From CAZGCA01 sp964524145 (GTDB taxonomy: Bacteria; Hydrogenedentota; CAZGCA01): a stretch of 52,156 nucleotides of DNA. The DNA is taken from assembly GCA_964524145.1 (NCBI GenBank), contig CAZGCA010000040.1:1-52156 (forward strand). The letters are read 5' to 3'. A program made the translations under genes and the position numbers. The notes beneath the pieces were generated by a model. It did no database searches and was not told the DNA's origin. It saw only the letters and a program-made list of their open reading frames with translations. Numbering within the stretch: position 1 is the first letter of the stretch; every line of letters begins with the position of its first letter. Below are positions 9,041 to 17,615 of the stretch, piece by piece.

Positions 9041-9877
9041 TTATCGATCAGCCTTGACACCGCCAGGGGCATCCTCGTGGTTGTATCGGTACTTGTACTT
9101 CTGGTACCCGTACCCGTAGTAGCGTCCCAACTCCGCGGGCTCGACCCGGTTGAGCACAAATCCGATGACGGTGCTTTTCTGGAGCAACTCAATGGTTTGG
9201 GAGACGGCTTTTCGGTCAGTAGCGTCGGCCTGAACCACAAGGACGACCCCATCGACAATGGAACCAAGGAGTATTGAGTCCGAGACGGCAAGTACGGGCG
9301 GACCGTCGACGACGACATAGTCGAATCTGCTCTTGAGCTCGTTGATGATATCCTTCATCGTATTTGAACCGAGCGCTTCCGTAGCGGTCGTCAGCGCGCC
9401 GCCAGCCGGCAACACGGAGAGACCGTTCGGGGCGGTTCTGAGAATAGCGGAATCGAGCGGGGTTCCGTTCGAGAGAACCTGGGAAAGGCCCGCCCGGACG
9501 TCGATCCCGAGCATCTTGTGTACCGCGGGATGTCTGAGGTCGGCATCAACAATCGCGACCCGCGTATCGTCGTCTTGACACAAAGCCAGCGCCAGGTTGA
9601 GCGCTGTGGTGGTCTTCCCCTCACCGCTGACCGCGCTTGTAATAAGCAAGGACTTGAGCGAGCGCAACTCGTTTTCGAACCGTATCTTGGTTCTGAGCCG
9701 CTTGTAGTATTCTGCAGAGACAGAGGTGGGCTGGTGAAAGACGACCATGCATTCGTCGACGAGCGCCTCATCGAGTGATGAGGTGACCCCTATCTCAACC
9801 GTGCTATCGGACGCCAGCATGTCTCGCCCGTGACCTTCGCCTTCAGCTTTTCTGAGTGCCTTCTCGATCTTCGACAC
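9041..9877 (-). CDS. Tyrosine-protein autokinase (CpsD/CapB-type BY-kinase)
   Basis: This 278-residue cytoplasmic bacterial tyrosine kinase drives cycling of the polysaccharide co-polymerase. Motifs are SAVSGEGKTT (Walker A, residues 81-90), VAIVDADLRHP (Walker A', 107-117) and DYVVVDGPP (Walker B, 186-194). A C-terminal cluster of seven tyrosines at 253-265 (RYYGYGYQKYKYRY) is the expected autophosphorylation site. The membrane-spanning activator is a separate protein (the Wzz-like gene at 11572), as in XrtA-associated and Gram-positive systems. It lies between the ATPase gene and the PrsT-like gene, 15 and 23 bp away. Confidence 0.93.
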   Translation of the reverse strand: MSKIEKALRKAEGEGHGRDMLASDSTVEIGVTSSLDEALVDECMVVFHQPTSVSAEYYKRLRTKIRFENELRSLKSLLITSAVSGEGKTTTALNLALALCQDDDTRVAIVDADLRHPAVHKMLGIDVRAGLSQVLSNGTPLDSAILRTAPNGLSVLPAGGALTTATEALGSNTMKDIINELKSRFDYVVVDGPPVLAVSDSILLGSIVDGVVLVVQADATDRKAVSQTIELLQKSTVIGFVLNRVEPAELGRYYGYGYQKYKYRYNHEDAPGGVKADR

Positions 9878-9892
9878 GATGGTTCCTTTCTG

Positions 9893-11431
9893 TTATTGTC
9901 GGGTGTTTCGTTTGCTCCGGAACAACCCGGTACGTTTGCGTTTCTGAGCTGCACTGCTCGGCTTTTTCGTTATCGGTTGTGGACGATCATTGAGGTGTTG
10001 TGCAACGCCGCGCGTCCCGGAGGAAGAGGCGGAAGGTTGCTCGCGCCCCGACCTGCCATAGACGGTTTCGAGCTGTGCCAACCGCTGCTCGAAACGTTGC
10101 ATCGCCCTGAACAACACCTCTTTCGTGCTCTGCACCGATTCGAGCACCTTGCGGAGATCGCCGCTCCCGTTGTCGCGGCCGCTGTCTGCGGCCTGTGATT
10201 CGAGTTTCCCGAGTATCTCGCCGGCGCTCTTCACGACGTTTTCAAACCGTCTCGACACCATGCGCATGCCTTCTTGAGCCCGGGTCGTTTCCGCGCGGTC
10301 CGCGGCGAGCTGTTCTCGGAACTGTTTTAGATCTTCGAGCACACTCTGCTGCAACTCGATCTCCTCGTGATGTTTTACCTCGACTTCGCCGAGCCGCTCT
10401 TGGAGAGAGTCCGACTTCGCACTGAGCTCTCTGAGCCCGGCGTCGATCGCTTCCACCCTGGTGTTCAACTCCGATCTGTGCTGAGAGAACACGCGCATGA
10501 ATCCCAAAGCGGCCTGTTCAAGCTCCCCCTCTTGCAGCTCGGGTTCTGACCCCGGGACATTGTTCTGAGGCGTTTCACCGGCGGTCGTGCCGACAGCGGC
10601 CACGGACTCCTTGATCTTGTCAAGCGAAAGTTCTTCGACAACCTCGCTGATAACCCGCTCGCCAATACTGCGTTTGCCGTCGGCGTACCCTGCCAGCAAG
10701 GCAGCATCGCACACAATGTTGATGAGTCGCGGAACGCCGTGAGAAAAATAATGTATGGCTTCGCAAGCGCCCTCGGTGAACAGTTCTCTTTCCTCCGGGA
10801 CGCCGACGATGCCGAGCCTGTGCTTGATGTAGCCAGCGGATTCTGCGATGTTGAGCGGGTTGATGTGGTATCGGACCGAGATACGTTGCCGCAACTGCTC
10901 GAGTTGCGGAGAACGGAGTTTCGTTCTCAGTTCAGGTTGCCCAACGAAGACTATCTGGAAGAGCTTATCTTTGGCCAGCTCGAAATTGGAGAGCATGCGG
11001 AGCTCTTCAAGAACGTCCACCGAAAGGTGCTGTGCCTCGTCCAAGATGATTATGACATGGTCGCCTCGACCGTGCTGTTCGGCAATGAACCGGTAAAACG
11101 CGCTGAGCAGGTCGTTTTTCGAGGAACCGGCGGGCACGGGCTCGGCCTCGAGATCCTCGAGTATAGCGCGAAGCAGGTCGGGAAATTCCAGGCGCGGGTT
11201 GATGACATACCCTGTTCTGACGTTCTTTTCGAGGTCACGCAGTACGTGTCTCAGGAGCGTGGTTTTGCCGCACCCTATCTCACCGGTGATTTGCACAAAC
11301 CCTTTGCGGTCCCGCAGACCGTACCGGAGAAAAGCGAGCGCTTCCTTGTGTACTGAACTAAGAAAGAAGAACTGCGGGTCCGGGGTCAGCGAGAAAGGCT
11401 TCTGGGTAAAACCGTAGAAGTCTTCGTACAT
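9893..11431 (-). CDS. ExeA-like AAA ATPase of exopolysaccharide/XrtA type
   Basis: The 512-residue protein has an ExeA/GspA-type AAA domain: FFFLSSVHKEAL (residues 21-32), Walker A GEIGCGKTT (50-58) and Walker B VIIILDEAQ (126-134). Residues 270-450 are largely charged coiled coil, and the last 60 residues are basic and disordered. The N-terminal signature is that of the XrtA-associated ATPase family, which accompanies exopolysaccharide export genes. The exact mechanical role is unknown; energising or positioning the export complex is an inference. No transmembrane segment or peptidoglycan-binding domain is evident. The leader between it and the Wzz gene (11432-11571) contains a possible sigma-54 site. 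Confidence 0.88.
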   Translation of the reverse strand: MYEDFYGFTQKPFSLTPDPQFFFLSSVHKEALAFLRYGLRDRKGFVQITGEIGCGKTTLLRHVLRDLEKNVRTGYVINPRLEFPDLLRAILEDLEAEPVPAGSSKNDLLSAFYRFIAEQHGRGDHVIIILDEAQHLSVDVLEELRMLSNFELAKDKLFQIVFVGQPELRTKLRSPQLEQLRQRISVRYHINPLNIAESAGYIKHRLGIVGVPEERELFTEGACEAIHYFSHGVPRLINIVCDAALLAGYADGKRSIGERVISEVVEELSLDKIKESVAAVGTTAGETPQNNVPGSEPELQEGELEQAALGFMRVFSQHRSELNTRVEAIDAGLRELSAKSDSLQERLGEVEVKHHEEIELQQSVLEDLKQFREQLAADRAETTRAQEGMRMVSRRFENVVKSAGEILGKLESQAADSGRDNGSGDLRKVLESVQSTKEVLFRAMQRFEQRLAQLETVYGRSGREQPSASSSGTRGVAQHLNDRPQPITKKPSSAAQKRKRTGLFRSKRNTRQ

Positions 11432-11503
11432 TGAAATATCTACCTATCTTGTTCCAGGGGTTTTACGCCCAGCATAATGTGAAACCCGGAGCCGGAAACT
11501 GAC

Positions 11504-11519
11504 AGTACAAAACGTGCCA
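11504..11519 (-). promoter_or_regulatory. Possible degenerate sigma-54 promoter
   Basis: On the minus strand TGGCACG (11519-11513) matches the -24 element of sigma-54 promoters, followed after four T by GTACT where TTGCA/T is expected. The -12 GC is not conserved (AC), so this is a weak candidate. It is worth noting only because the operon encodes a sigma-54 activator and the site precedes the ATPase gene by about 75 bp. Confidence 0.25.
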
Positions 11520-11571
11520 TCTTGGCTGTTTGCCTTATTGCGGCTCAGTTTCAAACCTTTGATTGCCAGCA

Positions 11572-13191
11572 TCATATCAGGTACAGTGTCGCTCCAACGA
11601 CGCCAGCGATGACCACCACGCCCACAACAGCTCCGAGCGTCAAGTAACGGCGTTTCCTTCGTCTCGCGAGATCGGCTTCCGTCACTATTTTCGGCACTAT
11701 GGCCAACATCGGCAGCTGCACGATCTGTTTGGCATCTGCAATACCATGCAGACTTCTATCGAGGTATTCGTGCAGCACAGCCAGACCCGCTCCGATGCAG
11801 ATCGCCGCCACAATGCCCATCGCGCTCATCCGCTGCCGGTCCGGACCGACAGGCACTTTCGAGGGGAAAGCCCGGTCGAGCACCTGATAGACATCGGGGC
11901 TCTCCTCTCGGTCGGATATCTCCTTGTCCAGCGCCGCCGCCTGGTACTGCAGGAATATATCATTGTAGAGCTTCTGGTAGGCCTCGTAGTCGCGCGTTAT
12001 CCGGTCGTACTCCTCTTGCTGCCGCGGCACCTGGCTTACTCTTGCCACTAACCCGGCGATCTGTTTCTCGAGCATCTCATTCTGCGCAAGCAGCGACGTG
12101 CGCTCAATCTCAAGAGTCCGCTTCGTCTGGGCCAACTCGACGTACGCCGGGTTGGTGGAAGACACCTCTGCCGTGACGGTTTGCTGTTCCTCGCGTTCGA
12201 GCTGAGCTTTCAGCCCGGCAAGCTGTTCGCGTGCCTGTACGACTCTGGGGTGCTTGTCGGAAAACTGGGAGGCGAGCATCTGCAACTGGACTTCAGCGGC
12301 CATTACCTGCCTCTCCAACTCAGCGACTTTCGGATTGATTCCGCGAGTAAGCTCGGAGACAACGGTCTCGTCTTCGGCGCTCAGGGTGTCTTCGATTTTC
12401 TTGATTTCAGCTTCGATCACGTTGAGCCGTGTTTGGTTCTGCAATAACAAGTCTCTGTCGCGGGCCAGGTTTGTGTAGTGGACGTTCGTGTCTGCCGGGA
12501 TGTCGCCCTGCCGCTCCTCGCGGAACCTGCGGAGTTCCGCTTGCTGTTCTTCAAGCCGTTTTTGGAACTCGGCAAGTGTCTTTTCGAGGAACGAGAGGGA
12601 GTTCTCACTGCCGGTACGCTGTTCTTTGAGCGAAGATTCTATGAACTCGCCCACCACCGTATTGACGACATTGCTGTTGAACTCGGCATCTCTGCCACTG
12701 TAGGAGATCTCGATAACATTATCGCCTATCGAACGTAGACGGATGTCCCTCTGCAGAGTGCGTATGAGCCGTTCTTCGGTGACGTCCCTTTCGGTGTCGG
12801 TCGAACTGCCCGCCAATGTCCTGATTTTGCCCAGGACGCGCCTGCCGAACAACATGACCCCGGAGAATACGTTGTTGTCAATGATTTGCATGTCGTATCC
12901 CAATTTGGCGATCACGCGGCTCAAGGTTGTATAGCTGAGCATCTGTTCTTGCACGGCGATACGGCGTTGTGCGGCGCCTACTCGTTGGTCTTGTTCGCGT
13001 GCGAGGGGGTTGGGCACTCGGCGCTCGGTGGCGACGATCTTGCTCGTTCCCTTGTACTCATCGGGTAGGAGTGTCGGAAGCACTATCGAACACGGGACGA
13101 CGACGACGACGGGGATGATAAACCACCACTTGTTCCGCAGGATCATCCGCTTGTATTTCTCGATATCGAAATCGGTACTGGGTTGGGTCAT
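11572..13191 (-). CDS. Wzz-type polysaccharide chain-length determinant
   Basis: This 539-residue inner-membrane polysaccharide co-polymerase sets chain length with the adjacent autokinase. It has a Wzz N-terminal domain (residues 7-100) with a first transmembrane helix at about 23-45. A long periplasmic coiled coil runs from about 180 to 410. A second helix follows near 450-470, and an extra hydrophobic C-terminal helix lies at 518-538. The usual cytoplasmic kinase domain is absent because the kinase is encoded separately. The gene lies between wza and the ATPase gene. The ATG start gives a plausible cytoplasmic N-terminus (MTQPSTDFDIEKYKR). Confidence 0.9.
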   Translation of the reverse strand: MTQPSTDFDIEKYKRMILRNKWWFIIPVVVVVPCSIVLPTLLPDEYKGTSKIVATERRVPNPLAREQDQRVGAAQRRIAVQEQMLSYTTLSRVIAKLGYDMQIIDNNVFSGVMLFGRRVLGKIRTLAGSSTDTERDVTEERLIRTLQRDIRLRSIGDNVIEISYSGRDAEFNSNVVNTVVGEFIESSLKEQRTGSENSLSFLEKTLAEFQKRLEEQQAELRRFREERQGDIPADTNVHYTNLARDRDLLLQNQTRLNVIEAEIKKIEDTLSAEDETVVSELTRGINPKVAELERQVMAAEVQLQMLASQFSDKHPRVVQAREQLAGLKAQLEREEQQTVTAEVSSTNPAYVELAQTKRTLEIERTSLLAQNEMLEKQIAGLVARVSQVPRQQEEYDRITRDYEAYQKLYNDIFLQYQAAALDKEISDREESPDVYQVLDRAFPSKVPVGPDRQRMSAMGIVAAICIGAGLAVLHEYLDRSLHGIADAKQIVQLPMLAIVPKIVTEADLARRRKRRYLTLGAVVGVVVIAGVVGATLYLI

Positions 13192-13253
13192 CTCAATACA
13201 CCTTGCCCTGGAAAACCTCGTCTCTCAAAGAGCCACTTTCTCTGTTGTGCACG

Positions 13254-14000
13254 TTATCTCCCATAGCCGCCTAACCTACCAGCTCCGCCGGTTTGGATAG
13301 TGTAGTAGCTGCTGGCAGCTTGCGTTCCCATACCCATGAGTGTCTGGAACGGGAAGAAGCAGTTGTCTACTGCGTAGCCGACGGCGGCAAACATGTTTGG
13401 CGGCACCACGATTATGTCATTGGGCTGCAGGTAAGGGTCTTCTGATGCGTCGCCTGTCTTGAGCACGTTGCCCACATCGACGCGGATGACATCCTGCTCA
13501 CCGGTGCTGCTGGTCCTGACGATTCGTGTGTACCCGGGCGAGCCGCGGCGGGTCACGCCGCCGGCGAAACCTATGGCCTCGACAACAGTTACGTCGGTTA
13601 TGAGAGGATACTCGCCCGCGCGGCCGACCTCGCCGATCACGAAATATCGTTTGCTATGAGGTCCCTCGAGCGAGACCGTTACCTCCGGGCTAAGCACGTA
13701 TTCGGAAAGCAGCTTGGTGAGCTTCTGGTCGATCTCGTCCATCGTCAGGCCCGCTACCGGAACGTCGTCGATCAGGGGATAGGTGATCTTCCCGTCGGTC
13801 CGAACCATGACGTCCGCTGGAGCCTCTTCGCCCGGCATGACGCTTATGCGCAGGTAGTCGCCCGGCCAAACAACATATCCGTCGCGGTTCACTTGTGGCG
13901 GCTCGGTAAGAGTCCTGCCGCTCACACAGCCGCTGCACGCGGCGACTGCTACCACCGCAAAGGTGAGAATTGCTGCAACACGCGTCTTTCTCGTAGACAT
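13254..14000 (-). CDS. Wza-type polysaccharide export outer-membrane lipoprotein
   Basis: This 248-residue export-channel protein has a signal peptide ending in a lipobox (ACSGC). A polysaccharide export (Poly_export) domain follows (YVVWPGDYLRISV, GKITYPLIDDVPVAGLTMDEI), then an SLBB-like domain (KRYFVIGEVGRAGEYPL) and a second partial SLBB segment ending near NDIIVVPP. The start is placed at 14000 rather than the longer in-frame 14036, because AGGAGG lies seven bases upstream of the ATG and the signal peptide then begins correctly (MSTRKTRVAA). It is shorter than E. coli Wza, as in many XrtA-type loci. Confidence 0.9.
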   Translation of the reverse strand: MSTRKTRVAAILTFAVVAVAACSGCVSGRTLTEPPQVNRDGYVVWPGDYLRISVMPGEEAPADVMVRTDGKITYPLIDDVPVAGLTMDEIDQKLTKLLSEYVLSPEVTVSLEGPHSKRYFVIGEVGRAGEYPLITDVTVVEAIGFAGGVTRRGSPGYTRIVRTSSTGEQDVIRVDVGNVLKTGDASEDPYLQPNDIIVVPPNMFAAVGYAVDNCFFPFQTLMGMGTQAASSYYTIQTGGAGRLGGYGR

Positions 14001-14047
14001 TTCCGTTCCTCCTGTCGTGTGCCGGTTCTTTCTCATCAGAAATCCGC

Positions 14048-15418
14048 TTATCGGCCCAGAATGTCAAACCTCTTCATCTTGTTATAGAGCGTCGTCCGGT
14101 TGATCTTCAGCATGGCGCACGTCTTGTTCCGATTTCCGTTGTTGCGCCGTAACGCCTCGTCGATGATCTTCTTTTCGGCTTTTGCCAGTTCGTGTTTCAG
14201 CGACTCGATGGCCCCTATCGGCGGAGTGGGCGCAGAGCTTGCGCCCTGAATACAAGATGTCGGCAGATTATCCAGTGTGAGGTACTCACCCCTGGTGAGA
14301 ATCACGGCCCGTTCTATGGCGTTCTCCAACTCGCGCGCGTTGCCGGGCCAGCTGTGCTGCATGAGCACGGCTCTCGCCTCGTCAGAGATACCGGCGACCT
14401 GCTTATTGTGCACCTCAGAGAACCGCTCGATGAAATGGTCAATGAGCATCGGGATGTCCGCGACACGCTCCCTGAGTGGGGGCAGATGCAGCGACACGAC
14501 ATGCAGCCTGTAGTAAAGGTCGCGCCTGAACGTGCCGGCCTCTATGGCCTCTTCGAGATCCTGGTTGGCCGCGGCTATGATACGGACGTCGGCAGTGATC
14601 GTCTCGTTGCTGCCGACCCGCTCAAACTTGCGTTCCTGCAGAACCCGCAACAGTTTCACTTGGAGTCGCAGCGGCAGGGTGTCTATCTCGTCCAGGAACA
14701 TCGTGCCGCCACGAACAACCTCGAACTTGCCGGCTTTGGCGCTCGAAGCGCCTGTGAATGAGCCTTTGACGTGCCCGAACAGTTCGCTTTCGAGCAGGTT
14801 CTCAGCCAGCGCACCGCAGCTCACTTCGAGAAGAGGCCGGCTATGACGTGGCGAACTGTGGTGTATTGCCCGGGCCAGGAGGGTTTTACCGGTGCCGCTT
14901 TCGCCCGTCACCAACACGGTGGCTTCAGTTGGTGCGACCGCCTCGATGATCTCGAACACCTTGAGCATCTTGTGGTCGTGCCCGATGATCTGGTCAAGCT
15001 TAAAACGCTCGTCGAGTGTTTTCCTAAGGGCGATGTTCTCGAGCTTGAGCCGTCTGTGTTCAAGAGACCGTTCGAGCGCGAGTTTTATGTCAACGTCATT
15101 AAGCGGTTTGGTGAGGTACTCGTACGCTCCGAGCTTGATGCTGTTGACGGCATCTTCTATGTTTCCGTACCCGGTTATCAGGATGACAATAACGTCCGGA
15201 GCCTTGGCCTTGATCTCTGCAAGCAAGTCGAGGCCGGTCATGCCGGGCATGGCGATATCGCTGAGCACGACATCGAATCCGCCGCCGTCCATCTTTGTGA
15301 GGGCTTCCTCGCCGCTCTGGGCGAGGTCGACCTCATACCCCTCGCCGCGCAAAAGCTCCCGGAGAGACTTCAGAATTATTGGCTCGTCATCTACAACAAG
15401 AATACGTGCTGGATCCAT
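14048..15418 (-). CDS. Sigma-54-dependent response regulator (PrsR/AtoC-like)
   Basis: The 456-residue activator has an N-terminal receiver domain with phospho-acceptor Asp54 (DVVLSD), a central AAA+ domain and a Fis-type helix-turn-helix. The AAA+ domain shows Walker A GESGTGKT at 172-179. The C-terminal helix-turn-helix contains NRNKTCAMLKINRTTLYNKM. The sigma-54-contacting loop reads GSFTGA (219-224) instead of GAFTGA, a tolerated but uncommon variant. It follows the sensor kinase gene by 1 bp and precedes wza, so it very probably controls this polysaccharide operon and perhaps other sigma-54 promoters. Its architecture and context match the PrsR regulators of PEP-CTERM/XrtA loci. Confidence 0.92.
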   Translation of the reverse strand: MDPARILVVDDEPIILKSLRELLRGEGYEVDLAQSGEEALTKMDGGGFDVVLSDIAMPGMTGLDLLAEIKAKAPDVIVILITGYGNIEDAVNSIKLGAYEYLTKPLNDVDIKLALERSLEHRRLKLENIALRKTLDERFKLDQIIGHDHKMLKVFEIIEAVAPTEATVLVTGESGTGKTLLARAIHHSSPRHSRPLLEVSCGALAENLLESELFGHVKGSFTGASSAKAGKFEVVRGGTMFLDEIDTLPLRLQVKLLRVLQERKFERVGSNETITADVRIIAAANQDLEEAIEAGTFRRDLYYRLHVVSLHLPPLRERVADIPMLIDHFIERFSEVHNKQVAGISDEARAVLMQHSWPGNARELENAIERAVILTRGEYLTLDNLPTSCIQGASSAPTPPIGAIESLKHELAKAEKKIIDEALRRNNGNRNKTCAMLKINRTTLYNKMKRFDILGR

Positions 15419-15419
15419 G

Positions 15420-17138
15420 CTACTCCTCTGTCTGCGTCTGGTTGTGCTGTTCCGTCATTCGGTCGTTCTGCACCCCTCCTTCAACCGGGAGCGTGATGCT
15501 GAACGTCGTTCCCTTGCCCACCTCGCTCTCGAAGGTTAAAGAGCCTCCGCACTCTTCGATTACTCGCTTTGATATCGCTAAGCCCAGCCCGGTACCGCTG
15601 CAGAGCTCCTTCGATGTGAAGAACGGATCAAACACTTTGTCCGCAAACTCGGGCGGTATGCCGCAGCCGGTATCACCAATCTTCACCGTCGCCGTTCCGT
15701 TGCCCAATCCACCGTTGATGGTAAGCGTGCCGCCTCCGGTTTGCTTCATCGCGTCAAACGCGTTCTTGATCGTGTTCACAAATACCTGGTAGATGCGAGA
15801 GCTGTGTTTGACCAACATATCGCCCTCTATGTCGAAGACAACATCGACGTTGTGCTCGGGCATCATGTGACAGACACAACGAACAGCGTCGTGGAGCAGA
15901 CGCTTGACGTCTATTGGGCGACCGTTTGTCCCGCCGCCCTTGCGCGAGTACGCCAGCAAGACCCGTATTATCTCGGCCATTCTCAGCAGGGCTGTGCGCG
16001 CCTCATCCTGGTATTCCCAAAGCGTATCGCCTTTGGGCAACCGTTCCAAGGTGAGGTTTATGTAACGCAAGATGCCGTCGAGAGGGTTGTTAAGCTCATG
16101 CGCGACGCGGGCCGCAAGCTTGCCGATCTCGGCCTCTTTGAGCGAGTTGGCCAGTTGTTGTTCGAGATGTTTCTCCTGGGTGACGTCGTCAAGCGTCAAC
16201 ACTCCCCCGGTTATCCTGCCGCCACTGATAAACGGGGCGACCGATACGTTGAGAATCTTCTCGGTAGTCCCGTCAATCTCACACACTGCGGCGTCTACAC
16301 GGCGGGTAATCCCGTCGTTCAGCGTCGCTCTGCACTTCTCGCGCAGCACTGCGTCGTCATTCGGATAGACCTCGAGCAGATCTTTGCCCAGAACATCGTC
16401 CCTCTGTCGGCCAACCAAATCGCAAAACGCGCGGTTGCAGAAGGTTACGCCCATTTGCGGGTTGAAGACGGCAACGCCTGACGAGATGCTCTCGACAACA
16501 CTTCGGTTATGGTCTTTGAGATACGTAAGCTTCGCAACGTTCCTCTTGTGGTCCCTGGTAGTCGCGTGAAGTTTCTCAACGAGATCCTCGCACGCACGAG
16601 CGGTCTCTATCGCCGAGCTAGCCATACAAGCAAGTGCGGATAACAACTTCTGGTCGGTTGAATCGAAGGACTTACCGCTCCTCTTCGACGTTATGTTTAT
16701 GACACCGAGCACGTCGCCTGCGTTCACGAGAGGAACGCTAATAAACGAATGATGTGTGTAGCGTGGCGAAATCCTGCTTGCAAAACGGCCGTCGGCTCTC
16801 ATATCCTCGACGAGCAGCGGTTCGCCTTCGGCAGCAACCCTGCCGGCGATCCCTTCCCCTATCTTTCTGCGGGCCCCCTGTATCACACTCGAATCGGGAC
16901 CCCGTGCGGCGTTCAGAACCAAGGTGTCTCCCTCGCTGAGGAATATCGAACCCGATTCCGCACCAAGCGCCTCAAGACTCAAGTCAAGGAGACTGTCGAG
17001 CACCTCATCGACAGGGTCCACATCGGCGGCATGGATACTCGTTTCCTTAACGGTTCCTCTATTGTTCTCAGGACCCGCCACCTGTAAGACACCTCCTGCT
17101 TCCTCAACCGATAGTTCGTGAGCCGTTGTTCTTAACAC
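15420..17138 (-). CDS. Soluble GAF-PAS sensor histidine kinase
   Basis: The 572-residue kinase has a GAF domain (about 40-185), a PAS domain (about 212-325), and a HisKA domain with the phospho-acceptor His347 in VAHELNNPL. The HATPase domain shows N, G1 and G2 boxes (NTIKNAFDA, GDTGCGIPP, GTGLGLAI). No transmembrane helix is visible, so it should sense a cytoplasmic ligand or redox state. This differs from PrsK of PEP-CTERM loci, which is membrane bound. The GTG start at 17138 has GAGGAA very close to it, so a slightly different start is possible. It is the first gene of the operon and sits behind the promoter at 17236-17265. Confidence 0.9.
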   Translation of the reverse strand: MLRTTAHELSVEEAGGVLQVAGPENNRGTVKETSIHAADVDPVDEVLDSLLDLSLEALGAESGSIFLSEGDTLVLNAARGPDSSVIQGARRKIGEGIAGRVAAEGEPLLVEDMRADGRFASRISPRYTHHSFISVPLVNAGDVLGVINITSKRSGKSFDSTDQKLLSALACMASSAIETARACEDLVEKLHATTRDHKRNVAKLTYLKDHNRSVVESISSGVAVFNPQMGVTFCNRAFCDLVGRQRDDVLGKDLLEVYPNDDAVLREKCRATLNDGITRRVDAAVCEIDGTTEKILNVSVAPFISGGRITGGVLTLDDVTQEKHLEQQLANSLKEAEIGKLAARVAHELNNPLDGILRYINLTLERLPKGDTLWEYQDEARTALLRMAEIIRVLLAYSRKGGGTNGRPIDVKRLLHDAVRCVCHMMPEHNVDVVFDIEGDMLVKHSSRIYQVFVNTIKNAFDAMKQTGGGTLTINGGLGNGTATVKIGDTGCGIPPEFADKVFDPFFTSKELCSGTGLGLAISKRVIEECGGSLTFESEVGKGTTFSITLPVEGGVQNDRMTEQHNQTQTEE

Positions 17139-17235
17139 GCTTCCTCAGTTTCTGCTCTAACTGATCTTGCCAGAGACGTTCCGCCACCTTCACCTTGTCC
17201 TCAAATTGCAACTTCCATGCCGCAGTGACGTATAT

Positions 17236-17265
17236 AGTATACAACATCCTGTTGCACGATGTCAA
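17236..17265 (-). promoter_or_regulatory. Sigma-70 promoter of the exopolysaccharide operon
   Basis: On the minus strand a consensus TTGACA (17265-17260) and TATACT (17241-17236) are spaced by 18 bp. The predicted start near 17229 leaves about 90 nt before the kinase GTG. This places a housekeeping promoter in front of the two-component system and the export genes. Confidence 0.7.
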
Positions 17266-17615
17266 CATGTGTTCACTTAGTTGGATGCGTGCTGGCGCGA
17301 GCGCTATAAGTAATTCCCGAACATTTGGTTAGCGCTCTTGTCTCCGGAGGATGTCCATTCCTGCAACTCATCGGGACCGTTTGGATGTTGGATTCTTCTT
17401 GCCAGTTCAGCCTCCAGCCGTTCACATCCATAAACATTAAGCCAGCCCACGTCCACTTTTTGCAACATTTGCAAACAATTGAGATGGCTTGAGATACAGT
17501 CCATCTTGGTGTATTCGGGGGAAAGTGTATAGATAGAAAAACACTTTACCCGGCCACCCGGTTTGTTTACGCCAACACCCTGACGGCGACCACTGGTTGA
17601 GGCAGGGCGGAGCGG
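17266..17615. other. Intergenic region, nothing recognised
   Basis: About 350 bp between the operon promoter and the end of the epimerase gene, with visibly more A+T than the neighbours. A 66-codon minus-strand reading frame (17304-17504) has no ribosome site or recognisable product and is not called. No strong terminator for the epimerase gene is seen. Confidence 0.4.

Noticed and set aside
17304..17504. 66-codon minus-strand frame in the epimerase/kinase gap
   Set aside because: No ribosome site, promoter or recognisable sequence; it lies upstream of the kinase promoter.
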